A stretch of 64,000 nucleotides of DNA from Phyllobacterium bourgognense (GCF_003337575.1 NZ_QPJM01000008.1:156310-220309), one strand, 5' to 3'; positions 36,796 through 47,169 are shown, numbered from the stretch's first letter. Program-made: numbers and translations. Notes: generated from the sequence alone by a model not told the origin.

Positions 36796-38448
36796 CTACT
36801 GCCGCTGCCGCGCGAAATATTGTTTCAATCGTGCAATCTTACCGGCAGTCCATGCCTTCCGTTCCAAAATGACGAGCCACGCGTCAATATAGTGCTCGGG
36901 CGCGAACACATGCCCGTAGCCGACGGGCGTGGCAGTTGCGACTGCCATGTCGAAAACAAGCTGGAGTCCTGTCACCACCGGATACCAACGCAACTCGGGC
37001 GAGACATCTGGTCCACGCGGCGCGTCCAGCCAGTCGGGGCGGCGATAAAAATCGCGGTAATCGAAGAATGTCACCGGGTCGCTTGCATATTGGAGATAGA
37101 CGATCCGCGCCGGTCCCCATGGCTGTTCACTCTGGCTCATGTCACCCTTCTGATTCATGAATCGGACAAAAGATCCGCTCCGGAATTGCGGAAGCCAGGC
37201 TGGCGATCCCGGGTTGCGACGTTCCATGACACTCCGCCAGAAACCGCTCTGGAACGGGGGGCCGCTCCACAGCGCACCCTGAATCGGATCGCCGAGCATT
37301 TCATAGAGTTCGAATGAATTTTCGGAATTGAGCGCGCCAAGACTGAGGCCATGGAGGTACAGCTTCGGGCGCGTTTCCGGCGGCAATGTCGTCCAATACT
37401 CATAGACGCTACGAAGCAATGCCTGTGAGGTCTCCTTGCCGTATTCCGGGTCCATCAACAACGAAAGCGGGCTGGAAAGATAGGAATACTGGACCGCGAC
37501 GCTCGCGACATCCCCCTCGCACAAATATTCAAGAGTGTCGATCGCGGCAGGGTCGATCCAACCTGTGCCAGTCGGTGTGACCACAACAAGGGCGGACCGC
37601 CTGAACGCGTCGGCGCGCTTGAGCTCGTCAAGCGCCAGGTGCGCTCGTCGTTCCGGTGTTTCAGCGGCCGCGAGCCCGATATATACCCTGATGGGCTCGA
37701 GCGCGCGGCCATCACCAAGCGCGCTGATTTCAGCAGCTGTCGGTCCGCTGGCGACAAACGCTCGCCCCGTACGCCCGAGGTCTTCCCACTCAACCGACGA
37801 GGCGGCACTTCCGGACCTAAGCGGAGACATGGGCGGGGTCTTATCCGCCTCAAAATACTGGTCGAGCGACGCGAACGATGCATCCGCGACATGCAGCATG
37901 TATCGAATGAGCACACCATTGGCGATGGCCCAAACGGACACTATCGTCAGGGCGTAGCCGATAACCCGTGCCACCCTCCATGGAAGGAGATGCCTCGTAC
38001 GCATTGCGATTGCATGCGAGACAAGGCTTAAGCCTCGGGCAACCGCGATGAGCAACAGGAAAATGATGAGCGTGATGGCGCAGACTTCGAGAGGCTGTGC
38101 GCTCGGCAGCGGTTCCATCTCCATCAGTTTTCGTATTGAATTCTGCCAGCCTGCCGATAACCATAACACCGTCGTGGCGAGGATGAGGAAAATTGCCGCC
38201 GAGACCCATTTGATGACGCGCGACCATCGTTCGGCCGGCAGGGGCAGCTCCATGTAACCCCACAGAAGCCTGCACAGGACACCGACGCCGTATCCGACGG
38301 CAAAACACCATCCGGAAATTATCCCCTGAATCAGATAGGATCTAGGCGTGAGCGTCGGCGTCATCGAGGCAACAAAAAATGCGGTGCCGACAAGCAGTCC
38401 GCTGCTGGAAAACGAGCGCCAGAACCGCGCAATCCAACTATTCGTCAA
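36796..38448 (-). CDS. Membrane alpha/beta hydrolase (Abhydrolase_9 type)
   Basis: 550 residues. The N-terminal half (about 10-190) has five to six helices. The C-terminal half is a hydrolase domain with nucleophile elbow HGLSLGALNSE (Ser in GLSLG), preceded by GTGWIDPAAIDTLEYL, and a final catalytic-type His in GYGHVFAPEHY. The two-part layout (PF15420 membrane part plus PF10081) is common in actinobacteria and rhizobia; substrates are unknown, probably lipids. Its start overlaps the end of the DUF3611-like gene by 11 nt, so the two form one unit. Confidence 0.85.
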   Translation of the reverse strand: MTNSWIARFWRSFSSSGLLVGTAFFVASMTPTLTPRSYLIQGIISGWCFAVGYGVGVLCRLLWGYMELPLPAERWSRVIKWVSAAIFLILATTVLWLSAGWQNSIRKLMEMEPLPSAQPLEVCAITLIIFLLLIAVARGLSLVSHAIAMRTRHLLPWRVARVIGYALTIVSVWAIANGVLIRYMLHVADASFASLDQYFEADKTPPMSPLRSGSAASSVEWEDLGRTGRAFVASGPTAAEISALGDGRALEPIRVYIGLAAAETPERRAHLALDELKRADAFRRSALVVVTPTGTGWIDPAAIDTLEYLCEGDVASVAVQYSYLSSPLSLLMDPEYGKETSQALLRSVYEYWTTLPPETRPKLYLHGLSLGALNSENSFELYEMLGDPIQGALWSGPPFQSGFWRSVMERRNPGSPAWLPQFRSGSFVRFMNQKGDMSQSEQPWGPARIVYLQYASDPVTFFDYRDFYRRPDWLDAPRGPDVSPELRWYPVVTGLQLVFDMAVATATPVGYGHVFAPEHYIDAWLVILERKAWTAGKIARLKQYFARQRQ

Positions 38449-39151
38449 GCTGGGGAAACTCCGTTGAAGGCATCAGCGTCCGGAAAAGCAGCCAAAGACC
38501 AAGCGACAACACCAGCACCTCGACGCACGTCGTCAGGATGACGACGGCAAGGCCGAGGACGTCTCCCGCCGAAACCCAACTCGCCCTCTCGCCGGTCACC
38601 TGCACAACCGGGATACCGGCCTGCGGGGCCCGAAGAAAATAGAAGAACAGCTGAGCTGTCTCGAACAGCATTATCAGCATCGAGAGGACCAGGCCGATGG
38701 TGGTGCACACCACGCCGATCCAAACGATGCGCTTGACGGCGGAAATCTGAGGGCGGCGCGAAGGATCCTCGATCCGTCCCGCCAACCTGACGTAGCGGTA
38801 TGACCACGCTGTCGTGAAGGTCAGTATCATCAGGCTCAGTATCGTAAGATATTCTGTGAGCGCCAGCCCGCCGCGGGTTCCGAGACCGCTGCCTAACGTA
38901 AAAGCATAGATTGCCAGCGCTATTGATATGACACCGATCACAACCTGTGCCCAAAAGCCAATCTTCCCTACGCGCCGGAAGGTCCCAGCGAGACTATTGC
39001 GGGGTGATAATCCAACCATCTGCCAGAGCCTTTCGGTTTCGATTGTGAATTCTGAGGCGAATGATTTGCTTGCGGCAGGGTCAAACCACTCGAAGCAAAT
39101 GCCGATGACAATGAGGAACGCCCCGATGAAAGGAGCTTCCGGCTTCATCAC
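38438..39151 (-). CDS. DUF3611-like four-helix membrane protein
   Basis: 237 residues. Helices lie at about 7-24, 65-85, 95-120, 145-168 and 200-226. The core text (FRRVGKIGFWAQVVIGVISI, then TAWSYRYVRLAGRIEDPSRR and VWIGVVCTTIGLVLSMLIM) resembles DUF3611 proteins known from cyanobacteria and plastids. Function is unknown. It is the upstream partner of the hydrolase, with overlapping stop and start. The name is from memory of the family pattern. Confidence 0.65.
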   Translation of the reverse strand: MMKPEAPFIGAFLIVIGICFEWFDPAASKSFASEFTIETERLWQMVGLSPRNSLAGTFRRVGKIGFWAQVVIGVISIALAIYAFTLGSGLGTRGGLALTEYLTILSLMILTFTTAWSYRYVRLAGRIEDPSRRPQISAVKRIVWIGVVCTTIGLVLSMLIMLFETAQLFFYFLRAPQAGIPVVQVTGERASWVSAGDVLGLAVVILTTCVEVLVLSLGLWLLFRTLMPSTEFPQLDE

Positions 39152-39291
39152 TCCTGCGCAGATAGGTCTCTTGTGAAATGGTCTGCGCAGGATGATTTAC
39201 CCGGCAATCGCCCTCCGAAGGCCGCTCCGGCTTTTCCCGGATGCCGGCCAACGTGTTCACAACGTCACCGGCACGTTGCGGAAATGCCAGC

Positions 39292-39783
39292 CTACGCGGC
39301 AACCTTCTGCAAGGCGTCGCGCAGTACCTGTTCCTTGGTTTCGTCCAATGACGTCTTGAGCACCACGCCACCGAAACCGGAGATGTCCTTCAGGACCTTA
39401 TCTGCCGTCATGGAGTGAACGAGCGTGAATAGAACCGCATTGCCGGGCTCAATGGTGGCGGTGAGATCCTTCATGAAGGCATCTTTGATTCCGACGTCGG
39501 TCAACGCCCCGCCCAGCGCACCCGAGGCGGCACCCACCGCAGCCCCAATCAGCGGATTGAGAAAGAGAATGCCGATCAGCAAACCCCAGAAGCTGCCTGA
39601 AACAGCACCTGCCGCGGTCGTGTTGACCATCTGGTTAAGCTTGACTCTGCCCGCGTCCGTTTTTGTGGCAATGACGACATCGCCGAGCGTCACCAAGTAG
39701 TCTTTCTGCAGCTCAAAAAGGCGCTGGCGCACCTCCTCCGCTTTTTCTTCATTCGGATAAACGATTGCGATCAGGCTAGACAT
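39292..39783 (-). CDS. DUF1269-domain membrane-associated protein
   Basis: 163 residues. The N-terminus SSLIAIVYPNEEKAEEVRQR begins an alpha/beta domain, a Gly/Ala-rich double hydrophobic segment lies at about 60-95 (SGSFWGLLIGILFLNPLIGA), and a C-terminal domain ends DALQKVAA. AGGAGGAG lies 5-6 nt before the ATG at 39783. The frame is open much further upstream but loses protein character there. Proteins with this domain are often stress-induced in rhizobia; function unknown. Confidence 0.85.
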   Translation of the reverse strand: MSSLIAIVYPNEEKAEEVRQRLFELQKDYLVTLGDVVIATKTDAGRVKLNQMVNTTAAGAVSGSFWGLLIGILFLNPLIGAAVGAASGALGGALTDVGIKDAFMKDLTATIEPGNAVLFTLVHSMTADKVLKDISGFGGVVLKTSLDETKEQVLRDALQKVAA

Positions 39784-39830
39784 AGTAGCTCCTCCTACTA
39801 AGAAGTTTCGTGCTTGCATTGGGTCAACGG

Positions 39831-40118
39831 TCAACATGGCGCGATGTAGATCGTGCCATCGCTGCGCCGATAGCGGCAGTGGTTTCTGTCTTGGCTTGGT
39901 GTTGTTGCCGTTCCGACAACGGCACCCAACAGCGCGCCGGCGGCCGCGCCGCCTACGGTAGCGCGCGTGCTGCGGCCGATCGCCTGACCGGCCACGGCAC
40001 CCAATCCACCGCCTACCAAAGCGCCTGTTCCGGCCCGCCGGTCCTGTTCGTTCGTTGCGCAACCGGAAACACAGATCGTCACGACAGTGATGGCAACTGC
40101 GATGTTAAAAGCCCTCAT
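39831..40118 (-). CDS. Glycine-zipper outer-membrane lipoprotein
   Basis: 95 residues from MRAFNIAVAITVVTICVSGC; the lipobox VSGC gives a lipidated Cys at 20. A glycine-zipper stretch follows (GTGALVGGGLGAVAGQAIG and TVGGAAAGALLGAVVG), then a short C-terminus with two Cys. The arrangement matches small 17-kDa-antigen/YMGG-like lipoproteins. AAGGAG lies 7 nt upstream. Probably an envelope structural or stress protein. Confidence 0.85.
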   Translation of the reverse strand: MRAFNIAVAITVVTICVSGCATNEQDRRAGTGALVGGGLGAVAGQAIGRSTRATVGGAAAGALLGAVVGTATTPSQDRNHCRYRRSDGTIYIAPC

Positions 40119-40571
40119 GCCACAGCTCCTTCTCAAATCTGGAATTCAAAACAGGCCGGGTTCCGCCGCCCCTCATCTGATGTTCAGGTCGACTTGAGAT
40201 CGGCGGGAACCGCCCGCGCGATAGCTCGCACTTCTCTCGCCAGAAATGCCAGCAGCGACAATTCAGCCACTCTGGCGCGGCGGCACTTCGGCGTCAGCAA
40301 TGTTACTATAGCGCCATTGGGTTACCTCAGTGATCGGCTGAGAATCCCAGCAATACGCTGAGCATCCCAATCTTTGGCAAACCTGTTCTTTCCGAACAGC
40401 TGCCGACGTTTGACCACTGGGCTGTTCTCCTGATGCCGGTACACGCGATCCTTGATCTTCCTGCATCGAACCGGATGACTGCCGCACCGTCCAAACGTCA
40501 CAGCATGTCAGATGGCCGCCTGTGCTCGTTCTTCAAGACCGGATCAAGGCGGGCGTGCGACACATTACGAA
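40119..40571. other. 453-nt spacer before the urease region, contains direct repeat copy A
   Basis: No gene supported. It holds the 92-bp repeat at 40291-40382 and the 3' flank of ureG. The repeat, read on minus, contains a fragment FAKDWDAQRIAGILSRSL that also occurs in the second copy. Confidence 0.4.
40291..40382 (+). repeat. Direct repeat copy A flanking the urease cluster
   Basis: About 92 nt that recur in the same orientation at 49266-49356 with roughly ten differences (about 88 percent identity by eye), starting GCGTCAgCAAtGTTACTATAGCG and ending CCCAATCTTTGGCAAAC. Confidence 0.85.
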
Positions 40572-41189
40572 CTAGGCAGCGAGGCCACCGTGTTCCACAA
40601 TAAAATCAACTACGGTGTCGAGACCTTTGCCGCGCGTCAGATCGGTGAAACCAAAGGGGCGTCCCCCGCGCATACGCTCAGTGTCCTCACGCATCACTTC
40701 GAGATTGACGTTCACATAAGGAGCCAGGTCGCTCTTGTTGATCAAAAGAAAATCGGAGCGGGTAATGCCGGGGCCGCCTTTGCGGGGAATCTCTTCTCCC
40801 TGACACACCGAGATGACATAAAGCGTCATGTCTGCAAGGTCAGGCGAGAACGTAGCAGCCAAGTTGTCGCCCCCGGATTCGATGAAAATGATGTCGAGTT
40901 CGGGGAACGTCCGGTTCATTTCAGCCACTGCCTGAAGATTGATCGATGCATCTTCGCGAATCGCCGTGTGTGGGCAACCACCAGTCTCGACGCCGAGAAT
41001 GCGGTCCTCGGAAAGCGCCTGCCGACGTACGAGAATAAGGGCATCCTCCTTGGTGTAGATATCGTTGGTTATCACGGCGATGGAGTAGCGGTCGCGCAGC
41101 AACTTACACAGTTTCTCTGTCAAAGTTGTTTTTCCCGATCCGACAGGCCCGCCTATCCCTATTCGCAGGGGTCCATTTTTCGACGCCAT
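40572..41189 (-). CDS. ureG: Urease accessory GTPase UreG
   Basis: 205 residues. P-loop [10 protein letters not shown] near the N-terminus, the metal-binding [13 protein letters not shown] (Cys-Pro-His) and the G-domain NKSDLAPYV are intact. UreG hydrolyses GTP to drive nickel insertion into urease with UreD, UreF and UreE. The Met at 41189 (MASKNGPL) is preferred to 41213. It follows ureE with 42 nt spacing, both pointing away from the structural genes. Confidence 0.97.
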   Translation of the reverse strand: MASKNGPLRIGIGGPVGSGKTTLTEKLCKLLRDRYSIAVITNDIYTKEDALILVRRQALSEDRILGVETGGCPHTAIREDASINLQAVAEMNRTFPELDIIFIESGGDNLAATFSPDLADMTLYVISVCQGEEIPRKGGPGITRSDFLLINKSDLAPYVNVNLEVMREDTERMRGGRPFGFTDLTRGKGLDTVVDFIVEHGGLAA

Positions 41190-41231
41190 GGTAATTACCC
41201 TAAATAGCCGCAACAGTTTCAGAAGAGGAAG

Positions 41232-41729
41232 TCACGAATTCTCATGATGATGCGGATGTGCAATATCGTGGTCATGTGCGTGCCCACCCCCGTGATAGGC
41301 ACCAGGAACCGGATCGAAGGGCGCGACAATTTCGTCAACGACAGCGCCGAGGCGCTCCAGCATCGCTTTGACCACGTGGTCGCGCGGGATAAGGATCCGG
41401 TCCCGGAGAATGGCAGCCGGAAGATGGCGGTTGCCGATGTGCCATGCGAATTCGGTAAGCTGCATCTGGTTGTTCGCACTGACCGCATACAACTGCTCTT
41501 CGGCAACCTCAACGCAGACCGTCGAGCCGTCGTCCAGCAGGAGTTCGTCGCCTGCGACGAGCACAACAGGCTCGGCCAGATCGACGAGGACCTTGAGACC
41601 GTTTGTCAGGTTGATCACCTTTCGGCGCAGATGACGCTCGTCGTGCTCAAGAACGGCCGTACCGAGCAGTGATGTAAAATTCCCGCGATCTTTGTCACGG
41701 TCGTGTCGTATGCCCGTTGCGCGTAACAT
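41232..41729 (-). CDS. ureE: Urease nickel chaperone UreE
   Basis: 165 residues. N-terminal peptide-binding domain (about 10-75), central metal-binding domain with WHIGNRHLPAAI and the HVV helix, and a His-rich tail (HGGGHAHDHDIAHPHHH) that can store nickel. Delivers Ni2+ to UreG. Divergent from ureD across a 400-nt gap. Confidence 0.95.
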   Translation of the reverse strand: MLRATGIRHDRDKDRGNFTSLLGTAVLEHDERHLRRKVINLTNGLKVLVDLAEPVVLVAGDELLLDDGSTVCVEVAEEQLYAVSANNQMQLTEFAWHIGNRHLPAAILRDRILIPRDHVVKAMLERLGAVVDEIVAPFDPVPGAYHGGGHAHDHDIAHPHHHENS

Positions 41730-42129
41730 ATGTTCCTCGACATCGAATTGTCTGGCGGGAAAGCAATCAACTTCGGCCTCACAAGAGATTTCGTCGCATC
41801 ATATCGCGCCCTTGTGACGAGGAAATTGGCACAGAATCCCAATACGGTGCGTTGCGTTCCTTTTTTACAGGTTGCGATTGTACCCGGCTGCCCATGCATA
41901 ACAATGCAGAGCATTTCACTATCTCATCTGACCGATTTTCCCCAAGATTTGAACGCACCGTCAATGCTTGGGATTCTGTGCGGATCACATCCCGCAGAGA
42001 TCCTATAGTATCCGGGACGGGCGATCTTGTTTGATTTGGCCGCCAAAAGCATGGTGTTGGGAGCGTCATCATGGCTTCAGACACTATGCGGAAATTCTCG
42101 CTTTTGCACGGGAAGAGGGTTCGTTCGCG
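41730..42129. other. Divergent ureE-ureD control region
   Basis: About 400 nt with no gene. It contains a 14-bp inverted repeat at 41829-41842 and 41968-41981. The ureD frame stays open from 41968, but that part is not UreD-like. No convincing sigma-54 box was found. Confidence 0.4.
41829..41981. repeat. Separated 14-bp inverted repeat in the ureE-ureD gap
   Basis: GCACAGAATCCCAA (41829-41842) and TTGGGATTCTGTGC (41968-41981) are exact reverse complements 125 nt apart. Could be a two-site operator allowing looping, or the ends of an old insertion. Confidence 0.5.
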
Positions 42130-42954
42130 GTGACTGGCTGGTGCGCTGAACTTGAGCTTTGGTTCGAGAAAAGTCATGGATTGACCCGGCTCGTGCGGCG
42201 GCGTCACGTCGGCCCGCTTGCCGTCCAGCGCCCGTTTTATCCCGAAGCGGACGGATCTGCCCATGTTTATCTTCTGCATCCACCCGGCGGCGTGGCCGGC
42301 GGCGATCAGCTTGCCATAAACTGCCATTTGGGGCCGCGGGCCTGCACGGTGCTCACTACACCCGGCGCGACGAAATTCTACCGCAGCCAGGCAGGTCTCA
42401 GCACGCAGCACACCACAATCAACGTGGGTGTTGGAGCGATCTGCGAGTATCTTCCGCAAGAGACCATTCTTTTCGACGGTGCGGATGTTTCGATCAATAC
42501 GCGAATTTCCCTCGCCGCGGACGCTATTTATCTCGGGTGGGAATTCTTCAGTTTCGGTCGTCCCGCCTGTGGAGAGCGCTTTCTGACGGGCAGCGCCCGC
42601 CAGCGCTTGGAAATAGCGCGCGATGGATCCCCTATCTGGTTCGAACAGCTTCGCGTCTCAGGCACCGCCGCCCGTCTGCTCGACGAGCCATTCGCCTTTG
42701 CCGGTCAGCCGATCGTTGGAACGATGGTCTATGCCGGGCCCATGATCGAAAACGCCGTCGGCAAGATGCGCGAAACGTTGGGACATGCGGCACGTCATGT
42801 CTTTGCCGTCACCCAACTCGAAAGAGTCATCGTGTGTCGATATCTCGGCAATCGCATGTCGGAAGGCAAGGCGCTTTTTCTGCATGCGTGGGATGCACTG
42901 CGCGAAGGTGGTATCGGCAAAGGTGCTGCCGTCCCGCGCATTTGGGCAACATGA
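42130..42954 (+). CDS. ureD: Urease accessory protein UreD
   Basis: 274 residues from the GTG at 42130. UreD scaffolds UreF/UreG on apo-urease. Family motifs are [36 protein letters not shown] and [11 protein letters not shown]. The frame is open upstream to 41968, but that stretch is not conserved; GGAAGAGG precedes the GTG. An ATG at 42071 in a different frame would need a frameshift, so the exact start is uncertain. First gene of ureDABC. Confidence 0.92.
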   Translation: MTGWCAELELWFEKSHGLTRLVRRRHVGPLAVQRPFYPEADGSAHVYLLHPPGGVAGGDQLAINCHLGPRACTVLTTPGATKFYRSQAGLSTQHTTINVGVGAICEYLPQETILFDGADVSINTRISLAADAIYLGWEFFSFGRPACGERFLTGSARQRLEIARDGSPIWFEQLRVSGTAARLLDEPFAFAGQPIVGTMVYAGPMIENAVGKMRETLGHAARHVFAVTQLERVIVCRYLGNRMSEGKALFLHAWDALREGGIGKGAAVPRIWAT

Positions 42955-42976
42955 AACGATCAAAGAGGACTGGTCA

Positions 42977-43279
42977 ATGGAACTTTTGCCGCGCGAAAAA
43001 GACAAACTTCTTCTCTTCACCGCAGCGTTGCTGGCAGAGCGGCGAAAGGCTAGAGGGCTGAAGCTCAACCATCCCGAAGTCATTGCCTATATCTCGGCCG
43101 CGGTCGTGGAAGGCGCTCGGGACGGCAGGACCGTCGCGGATCTCATGTCATATGGCGCAACCCTTCTCACACGCGACGAGGTGATGGAAGGTGTCCCTGA
43201 AATGATCCATGACATTCAGGTCGAGGCTACTTTCCCGGACGGCACAAAGCTTGTCACCGTACACAATCCCATCCCTTGA
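42977..43279 (+). CDS. ureA: Urease gamma subunit
   Basis: 100 residues, standard size. Typical [40 protein letters not shown] and the terminal VTVHNPI. Forms the trimeric urease with UreB and UreC. Starts 22 nt after ureD. Confidence 0.98.
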   Translation: MELLPREKDKLLLFTAALLAERRKARGLKLNHPEVIAYISAAVVEGARDGRTVADLMSYGATLLTRDEVMEGVPEMIHDIQVEATFPDGTKLVTVHNPIP

Positions 43280-43289
43280 GGAGGCCGTT

Positions 43290-43595
43290 ATGATCCCAGG
43301 CGAATATTTCATTGAGGACGGTTCCATCGAACTTAACACGGGTAGGGAAACGCGCACGATCGAGGTGGAGAATTCGGGCGACCGGCCGATCCAGATCGGT
43401 TCGCACTACCATTTCTACGAGACAAACGATGCGCTCGTTTTCGATCGCGAACAATCCAGAGGTTTCCGTCTCAACATCCCGGCGGGTACCGCCGTGCGGT
43501 TTGAACCCGGACAGGATCGCAAGGTCGAGCTTGTCGCACTTGCCGGGGCGCGAGAGGTCTACGGGTTCAACGCCAAGATCATGGGCAAATTGTAG
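43290..43595 (+). CDS. ureB: Urease beta subunit
   Basis: 101 residues starting [16 protein letters not shown], with [17 protein letters not shown] and FEPGQ. GAGGAGG lies 5 nt before the ATG. Unfused from ureA, as in most proteobacteria. Confidence 0.98.
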   Translation: MIPGEYFIEDGSIELNTGRETRTIEVENSGDRPIQIGSHYHFYETNDALVFDREQSRGFRLNIPAGTAVRFEPGQDRKVELVALAGAREVYGFNAKIMGKL

Positions 43596-43604
43596 GAGGC
43601 TCGG

Positions 43605-45308
43605 ATGGGTACGATTTCACGACAGGCCTATGCAGATCTTTACGGTCCGACCAAGGGCGACAGGCTGCGGCTTGCCGATACCGAGCTCATCATCGAGATC
43701 GAAGAGGACCATACCGTCTACGGCGAAGAGGTGACGTTCGGTGGCGGCAAAGTCATCCGCGACGGTATGGGACAAGGGCAGAGACCTGCAGCCGAGGTCG
43801 CGGACCTCGTCATCACCAATGTCATCATTCTTGATCATTGGGGTATTATCAAAGCAGATGTCGGCATCAAGGAAGGACGTATTGCCGGCATCGGCAAAGC
43901 GGGAAACCCTGACATCCAACCCGGCGTGAACATCGTTGTGGGGCCCGCTACCGACGTGATCGCCGGTGAGGGTAAAATCCTTACTGCCGGCGCGATAGAT
44001 ACGCATATTCATTTCATAGCGCCGCAGCAGGCGGAGGAGGCACTCGCAAGCGGCACGACGACGCTCGTGGGAGGCGGAACCGGCCCGACAGTCGGCACGC
44101 TCGCTACGACTGTGACCCCGGGTCCATGGGCGATACATCGAATGTTGGAGGCGGTCGAGGGCCTGCCCATCAATGTCGGATTGTTGGGCAAAGGCAATTC
44201 AAGCATGCCGGAACCGCTGCGGGAGCAGATCCGCGCCGGGGCGGTCGGTCTCAAGCTTCACGAAGATTGGGGGACGACACCGGCTGCAATCGACAATTGC
44301 CTCACGGTCGCCGACGAGGAGGACGTTCAGGTTGCGCTCCATACCGACACGCTCAATGAAAGCGGATTCGTGCGGAATTCCTTCGCCGCAATGAAGGGCC
44401 GGACGATCCACAGTTTCCACACCGAAGGTGCCGGTGGTGGCCACGCGCCCGACATCATCACAGCGGCCGGGGAAGAGAATATCCTGCCTTCATCCACAAA
44501 CCCGACGCGGCCCTATACCATCAACACGGTTGATGAACATCTCGATATGCTGATGGTCTGTCACCACCTCAGCCCGAAAATTCCGGAGGACGTGGCGTTT
44601 GCAGAATCGCGCATCCGCAGGGAAACGATCGCCGCCGAGGACATTCTGCACGATCTGGGTGTCTTCTCGATGATGTCATCGGATTCGCAAGCCATGGGGC
44701 GGATCGGCGAAACCACTTTGCGTTGCTGGCAAACCGCGCACAAAATGAAAGTGCAACGTGGGCCACTGGGGGAAGACAGCAGCCGCAACGACAATTTTCG
44801 CGCAAAACGCTATGTCGCCAAATATACCATCAATCCGGCGATCACGCATGGCTTTGCCCATGAGATTGGCTCCGTCGAGGTCGGCAAGCGTGCGGACCTG
44901 GTCTTGTGGAAACCGGATTTTTTTGGAGTAAAACCGCAACTCGTCATGATCGGCGGCATGATCGCCATGGCCCCCATGGGCGATCCCAACGCGTCGATTT
45001 CGACACCGCAGCCGGTGCACTACCGCCCAATGTACGGTGTAATGGGACGGGCACTTTGCTCAACCGGAGTGACCTTTGTTTCAAAGGCAGCACTTGACGA
45101 CGGCATCGGCGACAAACTGAAGCTCGGAAAAAGGCTGGTCGCCGTCGGCGGCATTCGGACGATCCGCAAGAAGGACATGATACACAACGGCCTTACGCCA
45201 AAGCTCGAGGTCGATCCGCAAACTTTTCAGGTCCGGGTGGATGGAGACCTGATCACCTGCGAGCCGGCAGAGATCTTGCCGATGGCTCAGCGCTATTTCC
45301 TGTTTTAA
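43605..45308 (+). CDS. ureC: Urease alpha (catalytic) subunit
   Basis: 567 residues, normal length. Nickel ligands and active site are present: His134/136 (DTHIH), the carbamylated Lys217 ([10 protein letters not shown]), downstream His residues in GAGGGHAPD, and the flap His in MVCHHLSP. Hydrolyses urea to ammonia and carbamate in the cytoplasm. GTAGGAGG precedes the start. Last of the structural trio. Confidence 0.99.
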   Translation: MGTISRQAYADLYGPTKGDRLRLADTELIIEIEEDHTVYGEEVTFGGGKVIRDGMGQGQRPAAEVADLVITNVIILDHWGIIKADVGIKEGRIAGIGKAGNPDIQPGVNIVVGPATDVIAGEGKILTAGAIDTHIHFIAPQQAEEALASGTTTLVGGGTGPTVGTLATTVTPGPWAIHRMLEAVEGLPINVGLLGKGNSSMPEPLREQIRAGAVGLKLHEDWGTTPAAIDNCLTVADEEDVQVALHTDTLNESGFVRNSFAAMKGRTIHSFHTEGAGGGHAPDIITAAGEENILPSSTNPTRPYTINTVDEHLDMLMVCHHLSPKIPEDVAFAESRIRRETIAAEDILHDLGVFSMMSSDSQAMGRIGETTLRCWQTAHKMKVQRGPLGEDSSRNDNFRAKRYVAKYTINPAITHGFAHEIGSVEVGKRADLVLWKPDFFGVKPQLVMIGGMIAMAPMGDPNASISTPQPVHYRPMYGVMGRALCSTGVTFVSKAALDDGIGDKLKLGKRLVAVGGIRTIRKKDMIHNGLTPKLEVDPQTFQVRVDGDLITCEPAEILPMAQRYFLF

Positions 45309-45366
45309 CGGCCAAACATCATCGAAACGCAGATTCAATCGAAACAGCAAGGGGTGGACCCAGGCC

Positions 45367-46416
45367 ATGCAACTGGACGATTTTCGGGAGCATCGCTTTC
45401 TCGGCATTATTGACTGGACCCTTCGGGGTGTCGGACAGGTCGTATTCCAGAACAACCCACTGTCAGGCCTGGTGATCCTGCTCGGCATCTTAATTAACTC
45501 CTGGATCTACGCGGCGATCTGTATACTGGGAGCGGCTGCAGGCACTCTCACCGCCATCATTCTTAGGGCCGACCGGGCGCTTGTTCGCGACGGTCTCTTC
45601 GGTTTCAACGGGGCGTTGGTGGCGCTTGCGCTCGTCGCTTTCACCAGCGAGAATTTCCGCACGGGGGCGGTGCCTTCCCTCGCGATGACGGCGTATCTTA
45701 TCTTCGGGGCGGCTTTGAGCACGATGGCGTTCGCCAGCATCGCGGCCCTGTTGGGCCCGCACAAAGTCGCGCCCCTGACCATGCCGTTCGTACTGATAGG
45801 ATGGCTTTTTCTCTTTGCCGTCCTCAAATTTGACGCCATCGACGCCGGCCCGATGGCCAAGCCCGTTTCGCCTGACCAGTTCTCCTACACCGCGCCTTAC
45901 ATGCTGCCGACGTGGTACATGGGCATCGGTACCTCTATCGGTCAGATCTTCTTTCAGGACAATTGGATTACCGGATACATTATCCTTATTGGCGTGGGGC
46001 TGCATTCGCGCATCGCCGCAGGCATGGGATTGCTGGGAGCGATCGTCGGAACGGCGGTGGCGGCACTCTTCGGCGGTCCCGAGGGAGCTATTCGCGACGG
46101 GCTTTTCGGTTATAACGCGGCGCTGACAGCAATGGCGCTCGGCGGCTTTTTCCTGGTTTTGACCTGGAACAGTTTTTTCTACGCCGTGTTCGGAGCTATT
46201 GTCTCGGCATGGCTCTGGGCGTCGATTGCCATCTTCCTGAAGCCGATCGGGATGCCGGTTCTGACTTCGACCTTCGTGATCGTCACATGGCTCATGCTGA
46301 TCGGGCAATACGCCTTCAAGGCGCTTGTGCCGGTTCCGCCGGCCGAAGCGACGACCCCCGAACACAATCGTCGACGCTACGTTGAAGGCAAACGCCATCC
46401 TTCAGGACCGGAATAG
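45367..46416 (+). CDS. Urea transporter (UT family)
   Basis: 349 residues, about ten helices in two homologous halves, as in the UT/Yut family (PF03253). Repeated sequence VRDGLFGFNGALVALAL and IRDGLFGYNAALTAMALGG; each half carries the NxxL-type pore motif. Expected to let urea into the cell for the adjacent urease. Begins 58 nt after ureC; its end overlaps convergent ureF by 15 nt. Confidence 0.93.
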   Translation: MQLDDFREHRFLGIIDWTLRGVGQVVFQNNPLSGLVILLGILINSWIYAAICILGAAAGTLTAIILRADRALVRDGLFGFNGALVALALVAFTSENFRTGAVPSLAMTAYLIFGAALSTMAFASIAALLGPHKVAPLTMPFVLIGWLFLFAVLKFDAIDAGPMAKPVSPDQFSYTAPYMLPTWYMGIGTSIGQIFFQDNWITGYIILIGVGLHSRIAAGMGLLGAIVGTAVAALFGGPEGAIRDGLFGYNAALTAMALGGFFLVLTWNSFFYAVFGAIVSAWLWASIAIFLKPIGMPVLTSTFVIVTWLMLIGQYAFKALVPVPPAEATTPEHNRRRYVEGKRHPSGPE

Positions 46417-47085
46417 CCGACTATACTGGATTTCATGCCAGGCACTCGCCATCGCCAAACCGGGTGACATATTGCCGATTTCATCATCGGTAAGCGTGGC
46501 GGCCTTATGCGCCGCCCGTTCGATCACAGGCACACTGGCGATGAGGATGCGTTGACCGGCGGTGTGACCCAGCGGCACGAGACGGATGGCGGCGGCAACC
46601 TGACCTTCGACGACGCTCCACATCAGCCCGCGAAGCGCATCTGCCGGGGAGACGTTCCAGTGATGGGCGGCAATCGCGAAGGTTGCCGGATAGGTCAGGC
46701 GCTGGTTTGAATATAGCATGGCCGGCGCAACTCCCAGATCGGCGAGCAGATGCGACAACGACTCGCTCATCCGCCGGTCCTCCAGTTCGAGTTCACGGCT
46801 TTCGCGGCCCGCTGCAAGCCAGGTGTTCGTTTCAAGAAAGCGCTTCGCGTCGTTGGCTCCAAGGGCACGAATCATGCGCCAGAACAAAGCGCCGTCAAGG
46901 GCGGCATAGCTGTGTTCAAGGATCCCAAGAATCCACGAACTGGAGGTCTGTTCATCCATGACCGTGCCGGCATGCACCGCCCATTCCAATCCCCTGGAAT
47001 AGGAGAAGCCGCCGACCGGCTGGCTCGGACTGACAAGACGCAACAGATGGAGCGGCAACTCCTTTTGAGAAACATTATCTGCCAC
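46402..47085 (-). CDS. ureF: Urease accessory protein UreF
   Basis: 227 residues, all-helical UreF fold. Motifs are LRLVSPSQPVGGFSYSRGLE and RESRELELEDRRM. UreF joins UreD on urease and gates the GTPase UreG. Here it is convergent with the transporter and sits upstream of hupE, away from ureEG, so the maturation genes are split over three transcripts. Confidence 0.96.
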   Translation of the reverse strand: MADNVSQKELPLHLLRLVSPSQPVGGFSYSRGLEWAVHAGTVMDEQTSSSWILGILEHSYAALDGALFWRMIRALGANDAKRFLETNTWLAAGRESRELELEDRRMSESLSHLLADLGVAPAMLYSNQRLTYPATFAIAAHHWNVSPADALRGLMWSVVEGQVAAAIRLVPLGHTAGQRILIASVPVIERAAHKAATLTDDEIGNMSPGLAMASAWHEIQYSRLFRS

Positions 47086-47169
47086 GTGTGTCCTTTAATT
47101 CCAAACAGGCCTGCCGAAAGCCTGAAAAGTCACGTAACCGAAAATAGAATTCGATGGCCGTCATTTGAC

